Shown one piece after another: positions 20,448-30,739 of a DNA stretch of 64,000 nt. Position numbers and translations under genes: made by a program. Each line of letters begins with the position of its first letter. Position 1 is the stretch's first letter. Source of the DNA: Catonia carolina (lineage: Eukaryota; Arthropoda; Insecta; Hemiptera; Achilidae); assembly GCA_035578175.1 (NCBI GenBank), contig JAQMRL010000001.1:186507283-186571282 (forward strand), given 5' to 3'. The notes under the pieces were generated by a model, which was not told the DNA's origin, made no database searches, and saw only the letters and a program-made list of their open reading frames with translations.

Positions 20448-20499
20448 GTTATACTTCTGTCTCGGTAAATACCAAGATACGGGCTGTCGTTTATTTAAG
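20448..20499 (+). other. exon-like 52-base segment (candidate only)
   Basis: Flanked by a plausible acceptor (aatattttccag) and a strong donor (AAG/GTAATG). Two frames stay open; one reads LYFCLGKYQDTGCRLFK. No homologue recognised. It could be chance. Confidence 0.2.
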
Positions 20500-20721
20500 G
20501 TAATGTCTGTGCGCATAAAGCCAAACTCAAGCATGCGAACACACATTCAGGTACCGATTTATTTTAAGTATTCCAACTAATAATTTTGAAGCTAACGTAG
20601 AATTAAAATACGTAAGGCATCGTTCTAAACTATGTAGCATAACATCTAGATTACCATTTTGAAATTGCCGATTAGGAATTAAAATACAATTAAAATTTTC
20701 AATAATATAAAAAAAAGTCTT

Positions 20722-21115
20722 TGTGGCTTGTTGTTTAGGTCATCAGCCAAAAGGCTGGTTTAAACCTCTAGAAGGAATCCTAAGTTAACCGAATAGTGAA
20801 GTGATTTACCATGCCTTCCTCCTTGAGTGGAAAAGTCTGCTTATCAGCATGCCAGATCCTCTGAAGTATCTATTTTCTATCCTGAAAATGACACCTTCAC
20901 TTCATTCACCCAGGAACTGGCTGTTTAATGAAATTCATTATACTACTCTCGGAGGTGATAACACTGACATAGTTTAGTTTAGTTTTGTCTTTTAAATCTT
21001 TACTTCTTCTGTTCTTATATGTTTCAGTCATATAATTTGACTGACCATGCATACTAGAAGATCGAGTGCAAATAATTTAGCACTCCACCTGTCTACTACT
21101 GAAGGAACCTTAGCT
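20722..21115 (-). repeat. dispersed ~430-bp repeat, copy B
   Basis: Minus-strand copy of the family described at 9060. It retains an end missing from copy A: read on the minus strand, CTCTAGAGG-like sequence, then CCAGCCTTTTGGCTGATGACCTAAACAACAAGCC in two adjoining blocks. The middle landmarks (GAATGAAGTGAAGGTGTCAT, GCATGCTGATAAGC) are clear. Diverged, with small indels near 20960-20990. Confidence 0.75.
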
Positions 21116-22084
21116 GCTTTCCACAGGAATATTACATAATTTAAAACCATTATAAATATTCTACCACATGAATTTAAAAACATTTTTCAGATACTGCACT
21201 CATTATTATTGATTTCTACTATAATAATTCTGTTTATAATAGTTTTGTAATATTACGGAAATGGAATTTCTATCTCATTTATCATTTTTTTCATTAATTA
21301 CTAAAAGTTTATGTGACTCAAATTGTAGGTCTATGCTATAACACAGTCTTGAAGCAAATAAATTACAAATTTATGTACCATTATTCGGAAGAAATTTACT
21401 GCTGATAAAATTAAATATAAAATAATTTACGACCGGTAGTAGTAACAATTAAATAATAAATTTTATTAAAATGGTAGCTTATATCATATACTTCGTAATA
21501 TATATTTCCTAACTCACAAATATTCTTTATCCGGAAAGTAGTATTTTGTATTATTTGAGAATATTTTAATACAAGTTGTATTCCACATAATTACATTATA
21601 TGAATCAAATTTAATTTCGTTACTAACTGTTTTAAAATAACAAGGGTGTAGTTCAGGAATAAATTTTACCAGTTTATTAACATTCTACTGCTTTTTCTTT
21701 TTTGTAAAATATGTTAGATAATCTCGTAGATCAAGAGCTCGTTTTACCGGTAAGTTGCAGCTATGAAATGATTTCCAGGAATTTTTATATAGCTCTCGAT
21801 TATCGTTCAGATGTCATGGGAATGGAAGTATGTTCAGAATTTTTCAGTGGCTTAGTTCAGTTCATTTTTTATAAAATTGTAATAAAAAAATATTAAAAAG
21901 GAAAATCACTCGTTCAAGGGGAAACAGATCATACTCCTTCACTATTTTACCTTTTCTTCCTCGTGGTTATCCTCTCCAGAACACACCTTCACTCAGCTCC
22001 TAATATTCTTTCTCTCATAGTTTCATAGTCAACAGGGAGGTAGATTGTGGAAAAGCAAACAATTTTTACAGATTATTAAGGAAA
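21116..22084. other. AT-rich sequence with one exon-like segment
   Basis: No recognised gene. At 21718-21827 a 110-base segment has a pyrimidine-rich acceptor (tttttcttttttgtaaaatatgttag in two pieces), a GAA/GTATGT donor and an open frame NLVDQELVLPVSCSYEMISR followed by NFYIALDYRSDVMGME. I do not recognise the peptide. Confidence 0.3.
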
Positions 22085-22245
22085 TTTTTCTAAGATTTTT
22101 TTAAGATTTCAACCTTAGTATGCATATTACGATAAAAGTGGATATATCAAATTTATAGGAAATAAAAAGATCTACAACTTTTATTTAGCGCATTTTTCTC
22201 TACAGAGCCTAGTTTAGCGTGTGTAGAATAGCAGTCTATGTTTCA
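22085..22245 (+). repeat. Mutator-associated repeat W, first half of a split copy
   Basis: Shares CCTTAGTATGCAT, CAAATTTATAGGAAAT, GATCTACAACTTTTATT and CTACAGAGCCTAGTTTAGCGT with the copies at 48485, 48956, 51300 and 61165. The sequence then breaks and resumes at about 23019. Confidence 0.7.
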
Positions 22246-23018
22246 GGATGTCGTTGATCAATGATCCCATTAAATTAACTAATTTTGTTGTCAAGTCAAG
22301 AGTAATTCGAAAATAGTAATAAAAATTTAATAATTTATAATAATTTTACATTAAATATTTAAAAACAATAATTAAATAAATATTAAGATGAATTCTAAGA
22401 GAAAATTAAACTAACTATTCAAAGAAATTAATTCCATAAACCAAATTTTTCAAGTTTATTCAAGAAAACAACAGACTGTGTAAATTTAATTAAACAATTT
22501 CTAATAAAATAAGTAATCAAAATTATTAAAGAATCAAGAATCCAGTTAATAACAGAACAAATTGAAAATAAGAAGAAAAGATTTCAATAATTAAATGTAT
22601 GCAATTGTACAAAACCAACTGCAACAATGACTAAGCCCCCCATTTGATCCCGGTCAATGGACGGAGAAACAACCAGAGGGGCTCCAATAATAATTTAAAA
22701 AGCGTAACTGTAAGATATTAATCAATTGAAGTCATCGATAGAATAGATAATCATATTCAATTTAATATTATAATAAATAATATTTATATCTCAATAATTT
22801 TTAGAATACATAATTGTTATAAAAGTGTCATCAATAAATTATAAATTCAAACATTAATAATTCTGTAACAAATTTATCATTGTAACATTTTAAAATTTCA
22901 ATCAATTTCAATTACGTTAACATTAAATTTCAATTCAAATTTGCGTTTAATCATTTCACTTTATTTTTTTTCAATTTCATATTGGTCACATTATTTCATT
23001 AAATTACATTACACGTAA
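22246..23018. other. ~770-bp AT-rich insertion within repeat W
   Basis: Not present in the other W copies, so it is an insertion of unknown type. It is A/T-rich and poor in C/G except for a GC-richer patch at about 22633-22690 (CCCCCCATTTGATCCCGG, GACGGAGAAAC). No ORF, terminal repeats or tail could be assigned. Confidence 0.45.
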
Positions 23019-23200
23019 AAGAGTGATTTCTGTTTTTTAAACAAAACTCATGATTAAAAAACGGTTATGTTTATTGAGGTTAGTTTTTTGTTTGTTTCTA
23101 ATGCTTTATTACTAATGCTAGGTTATAATTTTCATTATTTGCATTGGTAAGAGAAAGTTTTGTGAGCGTAATACACCAGATTTTGTATTATAAAACTATA
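23019..23200 (+). repeat. Mutator-associated repeat W, second half of a split copy
   Basis: Continues the W family: AAAGAGTGATTTC, CTCATGATTAAAA, TTGAGGTTAGTTTTTTGTT, TATTTGCATTGGTAAGAGAAAG and CACCAGATTTT, in the same order as at 48755-48950. Confidence 0.7.
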
Positions 23201-23409
23201 ATTGTTTACTTATTTTTTAGTAATTCTTTAGATTTTGTAACAAGTTATGAGACCCCCTTAATATTCTGTTAAAAAACAAATTTTTATTGGTGATTCAAAT
23301 TATATATATATATGATAATAAATCTGGTATTTGTTTTGCATTAATGTCCCCATCAGACTTTTTTATTATTTTTCACCAGGCAAATATCATGAAGCAAGCA
23401 CAGCTCTCT

Positions 23410-23520
23410 CCGGCGATATCTGGCGCATGCGTTAATAGCTCAAAGAAGCGCGCCGGATTCTGTACAGATATTCAGTTAATCGCGGCATTCGTCTCCGCGC
23501 GGTTCATGGTTGTTATATAC
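23410..23520 (+). promoter_or_regulatory. Inr-DPE type core promoter candidate in a CpG-rich island
   Basis: TCAGTT at 23472-23477 fits the arthropod initiator TCAKTY with A+1 at 23474. GGTTC at 23501-23505 falls exactly at +28 to +32 and fits the downstream promoter element core RGWYV. GCGCATGCGT at 23423-23432, about 50 bases upstream, resembles an NRF-1/Ewg site. The island is unusually CpG-rich for its surroundings. There is no TATA box. It could start a host transcript or be the internal promoter at the 5' end of an unrecognised LINE. No downstream gene was recognised. Confidence 0.4.
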
Positions 23521-24109
23521 GTGGTGTTCCTCTTTTGCATGTGCGTCGTAAATGAAGTTACAAATACAATAACTGTGATTTTATGTGATTAATACTGAGA
23601 TAAATACAATCGATTCAACTGTGAATTACTGATTTAAAAATGTAAGTAAGCCATGAAGTTTAAAATTCTGATTCAATTCAAATAAAATAATATTTTCGTA
23701 ATCATAAAATAAGTCTGTTGACAATATAATATACGATTGTAAAAACATATATAATACATTGTTTCCTTTACTAGAAAAAATGCAATAGATAATAATACAA
23801 CAGCCATGCAAATTTTATCAGTAAAAGCATGTCTTGCAATAATTTTAAAATTTAGACCATATTATGTAAATTGAGAACTTTAAAATTCATAATTTTTCAT
23901 TGTAAAAAAACTAGACAAGAAAAAATATTTATCTGGAAACATTTTTAAAAATAGTTATTTTCATAAAAATGAAATAATTAATTTGTTACTTATTTGTAAT
24001 CTGTGATAAGAGTTTCCCAGAAACTTTCTATAAAGTTTATTAGTTTATTTTATTAAAAAGTATTTATTAAGATTTAAAAAATGAATATAGTAAAAATTTT
24101 GTGTATTGT

Positions 24110-24305
24110 AAACATAAGGTTTCTTTATTTATTTAAAGTCACATAAGATTTTTATTAGCGATTACAAGTTTTTATTAGAATATTAAACAATTTTTGTACG
24201 ATGTGAAAATTTTACGGTCCTACGGGGTATCGAGGCTGATCCATCGGATTAGTAGTCGACCGAGATTTTACTGGACCACCGGTTGACTAGTTAAGTTCCC
24301 TCAAT
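24110..24305. repeat. dispersed repeat relic shared with 52.9 kb
   Basis: TTTATTTATTTAAAGTCA then TTATTAGCGA at 24124-24174 recurs at 52889-52940. Downstream at 24216-24300 is a GC-richer block (CGGTCCTACGGGGTATCGAG, GACCACCGGTTGACTAG) that may be the other end of the same element. No coding sequence. Class not determined. Confidence 0.4.
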
Positions 24306-24924
24306 ATACAATTAATAAATAAAAATTTAATACTGCCTAATTTAAGTGTAAATTCTAATTGGTTAAGCTATGAAAACTGGTATAAATTAAATACTTTAAA
24401 TTTTTATTGTTAAATTATTGGTGACCTCCTAAAACCACTAAAATAGGTGTTAAAAAAACTAAAAATCTCATTAATAGTTAAAAAAAACACTAAAAAGAAA
24501 TTTAACCAAGTTCAATACTTTATTTATATCGAGTCAATTTCATAACACAGAAATCCGGTAATAGTCTGGTAATAGAAACGGCAAATTGGAAACGAGCAAG
24601 AGGAGTAATATATACCATAATGCATCCCCTACTTTCTCTTAATAGTTACTAGGTGACATTTTACACTGTTTTGTACATACCCATGAGGTTTAATAAACGA
24701 TTAATGGTTGAAATATCAAGATATCGACTACAAAGAAATTGATTGTTTCCTCATGATTGAAAATTCAAATTATTCTTATATAAAAAGCATTTTTCAATTA
24801 ATTCCTGTTCGTTAGAAACATACCAGCAGTTGATGTATTTTATATTTACAATCTATACATTGATATTTACGTAAATCATAAAAACGTGTTATAATTATCA
24901 CCATCGTCGTCTTTGATTAAGTAC
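24306..24924. other. AT-rich sequence without a recognised feature
   Basis: Nothing recognised. Confidence 0.55.
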
Positions 24925-25067
24925 TGTGCAGCTGGCTATAAAGCTTCCGACGTAGCGACAGAGGAAACCGCCAATAGTTCCGAAAGGGGCGGCAGGCCTG
25001 TGGGAGCGTACCGACAGAGGCCATTGTCGCCAAGGTTTAACACCAATACCACAGCACTCTTGGAGAC

Positions 25068-25076
25068 TATAAAAAG
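25068..25076 (+). promoter_or_regulatory. TATA box
   Basis: TATAAAAAG, with a possible start site at TTCAATTCC about 30 bases downstream. The second copy of the island has TATATAA at the aligned position on the minus strand (56462-56468), which supports conservation of the motif. Confidence 0.55.
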
Positions 25077-25444
25077 AGCGCTGCACTGAGCCAAGTGATT
25101 CAATTCCGATCCAGACAGCAAACAAGACGTCCACCATCAGCACACGGCTACCGGACTCCAACGAAGGCTCATCGACGACCCCGCAAGAGAGAAGATTATG
25201 CTTCCGCTCGCCGACCCAACAGCGTAAGCTGTCGACCGGACCGTCATCGCCTGCTGCCGCGAGCGTTGCCCACAGCGGTCCCTGGACTGAACTTTACGCC
25301 CACCGGATGCAAAGTAGCAGCCATCGACGCACTACTGCGCGGGAAGAAGATGACGTCTTCGCTGGATGACGACACGTCGTGTCACCCAGCCTCCGACCAC
25401 CAGGACGACTACGATCGACCCTTCACCAAGACGACTACCGTTTA

Positions 25445-25470
25445 AACGGCCCTTTTCAGGGTCACCAAAA
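25445..25470 (+). terminator. histone-type mRNA 3' stem-loop
   Basis: AAAC then GGCCCT-TTTC-AGGGTC then ACCAAAA. This matches the replication-dependent histone mRNA 3' end element: a 6-bp stem beginning GG, a four-base TTTC loop, A-rich 5' flank and ACCA 3' flank. One G-T wobble is the only departure in the stem. In histone genes SLBP binds this hairpin and the U7 machinery cleaves just after it. A purine-rich AAAAATTAAAAG follows, where a downstream element would sit. No histone coding sequence lies upstream. Confidence 0.7.
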
Positions 25471-25817
25471 ATTAAAAGTTTTAACTCGCCACTTAATGTT
25501 GCCATTCGGTGACATAAGAAACTATGTATCAGTATTAAGATATAATGAATTTAAGCTTAGGTGCCCCAAAAGGAAGACACCTATTACCGTGCTTGACATT
25601 CTAGGATACTAGTTCATTTTAACAAGATATCTTGCAAGAACTTACTGAAATCTGTAATTACAAATGCAATAGTAATGATAAGAAAATTAGAAAATATTTT
25701 GAATATTTACTTCATTCCTTTTATATAGCTGTTGCTTCATTAGTTCATATAAGGGTTTTTCGTTCTAACAAACTACGTAATTTGAAAAGAATTCGTAATT
25801 TTTTCACATGCCCATAA
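25471..25817. other. AT-rich sequence without a recognised feature
   Basis: An open frame runs from the GC-rich island into this stretch to 25612, but it matches nothing known. Nothing else seen. Confidence 0.5.
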
Positions 25818-25955
25818 CAGGCAGGTGGTAAATTATTTGCGCTCGATCTACTAGTTCCAGGGTTGCAAAAAATAGTTCTTTTTCTTATCTCATGATCAGA
25901 TGATTATATGGCTGAATCATTTAAGAACATAAGAGGTAGAGGCCAGAATGTGCTG
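25818..25955 (+). repeat. dispersed ~430-bp repeat, copy C (left part)
   Basis: GGCAGGTGGTAAATTAT, GCTCGATCTACTAGTTCCAG and CATTTAAGAACATAAGAGG match the start of copies A, B and D. It is interrupted by a 412-bp AT-rich segment and resumes at 26368. Confidence 0.75.
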
Positions 25956-26367
25956 TACGGGCAAAATGTTATTTAAATTTATTGATTAATTCGTAACTAA
26001 CTAATTTTTCTAAAAAGCTAGAATGTACGGCCAAATGAGAAATATTATTCAAAATATAAAATCCGAGATAATTAAAATTTCTAAACTCAACAAAGCAAAA
26101 AAGTTTACGAACTAAAACTAGGGTTTTATTTCTTTAATGCCTACATTATCCTCTTTTTTGATATATATGTTTTGTGTTTTAAATACTATAAAAATGTCTT
26201 GCATACATAGAATTTATTTTTATATCTAAAAACTCTCTTGTTATTAGCATTTTATTCAGGAAAATTATTTTTTGTTAACTTTATTTTTATATAATTTTTT
26301 TTTTGATTATTTGTACTGTATGGGATTTTAGTACATATTTTGTAAAGTATAATATTTTAAAAAACAC
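25956..26367. other. AT-rich insertion within repeat copy C
   Basis: Absent from the other three copies at this position. Over 75 percent A+T, no ORF, no terminal repeats seen. Type unknown. Confidence 0.45.
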
Positions 26368-26635
26368 TTGTCAGAGTTATCTTCTCTGAGAGTAATGACT
26401 TGGGAAATTGATGGTCTATATTGGACAGCTAGACCCTGTGTTGAATGAAGTGAAGGTGTCATTTGCAGGGTGGCAAGTAGATGCTTTTTAGAGGGTCTGA
26501 CAAGCTGATAAGCATACTTTTCCACTAATTGAGTAAGGCAATGTTAAACCACCTCACTCCTCGTTTTACTTAGTGAAGCCTCTAGAGAGGTTCAAACCAT
26601 CCTTTTGGCTGAGGACCTAAACAACAAATTTTTCA
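26368..26635 (+). repeat. dispersed ~430-bp repeat, copy C (right part)
   Basis: Continues with GTTATCTTCTCTGAGAGTAATGA, AGACCCTGTGTTGAATGAAG, GAAGGTGTCATTTGCAGGGT and ends AAGCCTCTAGAGAGGTTCAA, CCTTTTGGCTGAGGACCTAA ACAACAA. This copy best shows the right end of the family. Confidence 0.75.
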
Positions 26636-27611
26636 TGATAGATAAATAACCACAAATATATCGCAAGGAATGAAAAAGAAGCAATGCTTACCAGAGAAAA
26701 GTGAGTAAATAATGACAACCGAAACGTTAGAGATATATTGATACAATGTAGTTTAATACGAAGTACCAGATCCTACCAATTTTAAGATTTAAGGTGCACG
26801 CAGTTACGGAATAGCAGTATTAGGCCAAACAGTTTTTGTAATTGTTTGAGTTTTGAGCCTAGTAATGATTAAATTGCAATTGACTAAGCAGCAATAATTT
26901 CCTAATTGTTAGAAATAATATATGTTTTTTAATACGAGTAATTCATTAACTTTGGCTAAATTAAATACATCTTAGATGAAATATTAGTTAACTTTTAAGT
27001 TTACATAAAAAATTTATATAAATGTATTTTATATTCTATAAAAACGGCTATCTCTTGTATATAAAGTGAGTACAAGAAATGTATCGATAAAAACTACAGA
27101 ATACCATTTTAAAGAAAATATAGAACAAATCAGGAAAGTTTCATGTTTAGATAAGAAATTGTTTTATTTGTAATGCAATTACACTGGTTGAAGAACTAAA
27201 TCTCGAGTAATATATATTTTATATGTTACTGCGAAACCCAAGCTTAAAAATCTTTAACACTGATGTATCAACATTTATTTTTTGAAAAGAAAATTGACCA
27301 CATACTAAAATGAAGATTGTACACAATTTGATAAACAATGTTTTTTATAGGAAGCACAAATTCTGTGATTTAATTAATGAAATCATCTTTAAAATGAAGA
27401 ATTTATTATTCCATTACTTAATTAAAAAAAATAATAGTTCTAATAATAATCTAAATAATGTAATCACTTTGTATGAAAAACCATTAGAGAATTTTGTAAA
27501 GACAAATTTTTAAACAATGATATAATTTTCTTTCTTGGATTCATCATACTATCTGCTATTTATTAAACTAGAAATATTAGGTTGATCAATGTAATAGTTT
27601 TTACAGGAAAC
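26636..27611. other. AT-rich sequence without a recognised feature
   Basis: No gene, RNA or known repeat seen; short ORFs only. Confidence 0.55.
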
Positions 27612-28368
27612 TACAGGGTGATTTTTTAGTCCTGTTACCCAATTGTTAATGTCTGGTAATATTTTTCTAAAAAAAATAAATTTTGTTTTGTGACACTAAG
27701 TTGGTAGCCCTACTCAACCAGTATGGATATGGCAGTGTGAGTTGATTCTTCTTGAGCTGTGTAAAATTTTGTGCCATTTCCGGTCGTGCTACGAACAGAA
27801 TGTCTTTTATCCTAAAACAATCTCTTGTTTAAAGCTGGAGGCTGAAGCTCTAGAACTAATCGTATTTGATACGGATACAATTTCAATTTTTTAGCAGCTT
27901 TCTAAGCACTCGAACATGACAAATCAACATGCGAGGAAAGTTTTTGTAAACTTTTCCATGGAGAATTGAGCAATCTTGTTTTCACATTCTCTTAACGTCA
28001 TCTGTCAAGAGAGTTGGTCGACCACTACGTTTTCTGCTGCAAACAATACCTGCCTCTAAAAATCAGTTAGTTAGCCTAGAAATTGACTAGAATAGAGTGG
28101 AACACCAAAAAATTTAATTTGAAATGATTCTTTTACACTCGCATACGATTTTGCTAAACCCCGTTGTTCTAGGGTAAAAGACATTCTGTTCGTAACACAA
28201 CTGGAAACAGCACAAAATTTTACGCAAATCAAGGAGAATCAACTCAAACTGTCGTATCTATACTGGTTGAGTAGGGCTACCAACTTTGTGTCACAAAACA
28301 ATCCCTTTCTTAGAAAAAAATTACCAGACATTAACAATTGGGTAACAGGACTAAAAAATCACCCTGTA
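27612..28368 (-). mobile_element. Tc1/mariner-type element with long terminal inverted repeats
   Basis: A 757-bp unit that begins TACAGGGTGATTTTTTAGTC and ends with the reverse complement, GACTAAAAAATCACCCTGTA, so TA duplications are included. The inverted termini continue, with small differences, for about 210 bp on each side. Between them the minus strand keeps the N-terminal part of a Tc1/mariner transposase: ...TLRECENK, SMEKFTKTF, DLSCSSA, KAAKKLKLYPYQIRLVLELQ and PPALNK. The catalytic domain is missing, so it is an internally deleted, non-autonomous derivative. Confidence 0.85.
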
Positions 28369-28937
28369 CTAACCGTTGTTTTAACCAAAGTATTTAAAGC
28401 TTTGTAAATATAATGATGTTGATCAGCAATCAATTCGCTATTTAAAAAATCGTTTGAAACTTCGAATTCTTTGTATAATTTTTACTAATTTGAAATTTTA
28501 TAATGTGACTTTCTCCTGTTTTACCACACGGTAAAGATGTACGTGCGTGTCTACATAGGTGTGCCCCTTGTACAGATTGATTATGACCACATGTTTAATG
28601 TTTAAGAAAATTAAAATTTTTAATTTAATTTTTATTTAAAATTTTATCATGTTTGAAGTTTTGAAAAAATGTACAAAAATCTGTAATTAAAATATTACAA
28701 CAATTTACTTTGTTACTTTTATAGGTATTACTTCATTAATTCACATAAATATTTTAGTATTACCAAAAATTGGACATTTTAAAAGAATTTGTAATATTTT
28801 CATTGTATATAAATAGCCATAATATGTGAAAAGATAGTAAAAGGAAATTCCTGACCAAAGAAAAAGTGAGTAAATAATGAAAACCGTAAAGTTAGAGTTA
28901 TATTGATAAGTTACAGTTTCATACACAGAACATCCTT
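28369..28937. other. AT-rich sequence without a recognised feature
   Basis: Nothing recognised. Confidence 0.55.
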
Positions 28938-29288
28938 CAGGTGACTTTTAATTAGTAAAACAAGGCGTGAAGTTGTTTACCATTGCCTTCCTAACTGAGC
29001 AGCAAAGTTTGCTTATCAGTATGTCAGACTCTCTGAAAAGCATCTACTTTCCACCCTGCAAATGACACCTTCACTTTATTCACCACAGGGTCTGGCTGTA
29101 TAATGAAACTCATGACTGTCAAAGGAGATAACTGTGACTAGTGTCCTTTACATCTTTTTCTCTTTTATTCTCAAATGCTTCAGTCATTTAATTGGCAGAC
29201 CATGTGATAAGAAACAGAACTACTTTTAGTAGCCCTGGCACTAGTAGATCGAGTGCCAATAATTTAACACTCTACCTGTCTGTTACGG
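28938..29288 (-). repeat. dispersed ~430-bp repeat, copy D
   Basis: Minus-strand copy with the landmarks AGTAGATCGAGTGCCAATAA, CCATGTGATAAGAAACAGAA, CATCTACTTTCCACCCTGCA and CACTTTATTCACCACAGGGT. It lacks the CTCTAGAG right end seen in B and C. Confidence 0.75.
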
Positions 29289-30731
29289 AAAAATAATGTA
29301 ATTATAGACAAATATAAGTCAAGAATACAAATAAAAAAGTTTAAACAGTAAGAACAGAAATTTTTATTCATGTTGTGATTAATGTTAATTGGAGTTGTAA
29401 ACTCTTTAGTTTGTGACAACGATTGAGCGAGATATTCTTAGCCGATATTAAAATTTTTAACTGTCATTTAAAACTATTTAATTAGATTCAAATTAAATAA
29501 GACATGCCTACAAGAAAATATTTAGTTTCCGTTGCTTATAACCTACTCTTATTTTTACCTAACAAAGATCTTAGTAATAACTCAAGTCAGTTGTTGTTTA
29601 CTTCATTACATACAGGTGTAACATGTTATTTTGCATTTATTTATGGCTTTTAAAAAAACATACATAAGTCGATTCTTTTCTATTCATAAAATATTTTGTG
29701 TATTCTTTTGATCTTAAAATTACTGAGAAGTAGATTAACTGAACATAAAAAGTACATGTAATTGGTAATTTCATTGACAATAATAAGTGTTTTTATTTCT
29801 AGTAATGGTTTCATTTAAATAGTGTAACAGAAAACTGTATTTGTTGTCCATATTCTCAATTTTAAAATAAAAAATAAAAAACCGTTTCAAAAAACGCTTA
29901 TTAAAAGTGGAATCTTATTCATTATATTTTATTAATAATATATTATTGAATTATACAATTTTATTTTAAAATATCATTGTTTTTATTTCCCGTATAAGCA
30001 ACCGCAAGCAATTAAATGTCAAAAATCAATTTCAAGTTTAACGTTTAGCTCTACTTCTTTAATTAAACGGTTGTCATTATCCTTCTTTTTATAGGCTTTT
30101 AGCTTTTACTTTCTTCTTTCAAACTTATGAAGCTTGGTCTTAGGGTAAATTCAAAAAGTTTTTTCTAAATCGTTCTAGAAGTTCGAAACTAATTTTGTAA
30201 ATTAATTTACATAAAAGTGTCAACCGGAGAAAATGTTTAAGTAGAAGTATTTGATTTTGAATTTTCCATTACCGTTTTTAGTATTACTGGTTTAAATAAC
30301 AAAAGACTTTAAATAAAAATGCGTATTTCGCACAGTTTTTTTTATGAAAAAGATGAGATTATTCGGTTGTTTAGAAACTTCTTATGTAAACACCGACCTT
30401 TTGGAGTATATAGAAACCGTCTACACTATCATATACCTTTGTTTAGGAAATTGCACTTACGGAGAATGGAATGAGAATAGACAGAAAAAGTTGTCAATAA
30501 TCGCCTTTTGTTTACTAGAATATTAGCTCCATTTATTATGAAGTCTTTCTTTAACAATTTCTTTTTGTGAAAAAAGAAAACTTAAAAGTGTATATAAAAA
30601 AGTCAAAAATGTAAAATTAAACAAAAAAAGGAGAAGATTAATGAAGAGTTTTTTGACCAGGTTTTTGTTTTGAAAGAAAGAGTTTATATGGTATGAGTAG
30701 CTTATTTGGTTTATAACATTTTTAATATCAT
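29289..30731. other. AT-rich sequence without a recognised feature
   Basis: No gene, RNA or known repeat seen. Confidence 0.55.
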
Positions 30732-30739
30732 TTACGCCA

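Larger units (their letters stand above)
18519..20721. other. AT-rich sequence; small repeats only
   Basis: The first ~50 bases may be the interrupted continuation of repeat copy A but match poorly. The rest holds no recognised gene; small features are listed separately. Confidence 0.5.
24925..25470 (+). mobile_element. GC-rich TATA island, LTR-like repeat, copy 1
   Basis: A strongly GC-rich block in a ~30 percent GC background. It has a TATA box (TATAAAAAG, 25068-25076), about 370 bases of transcribed-type sequence and a histone-like 3' stem-loop at 25448-25463. A diverged second copy lies at 56030-56580 on the minus strand, aligned from the TATA box through CATCGACGACxxCGCAAGAGA, GGACCGTCATCGCC and CCATCGACGCACTACTG. 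Two dispersed copies argue for a transposable element, most simply a solo LTR or LTR-like unit, rather than a unique gene. The plus-strand open frame 25095-25445 (no ATG start) encodes nothing I recognise and is not a histone. TG..CA ends and target duplications could not be assigned. Confidence 0.5.

Noticed and set aside
23287..23592. 101-codon ORF across the CpG-rich island
   Set aside because: Open frame runs through promoter-like motifs, and no domain is visible.
25095..25445. Possible histone gene upstream of the histone-like hairpin
   Set aside because: No frame gives a histone fold motif and there is no ATG at the start of the open frame; a second dispersed copy argues for a repeat.
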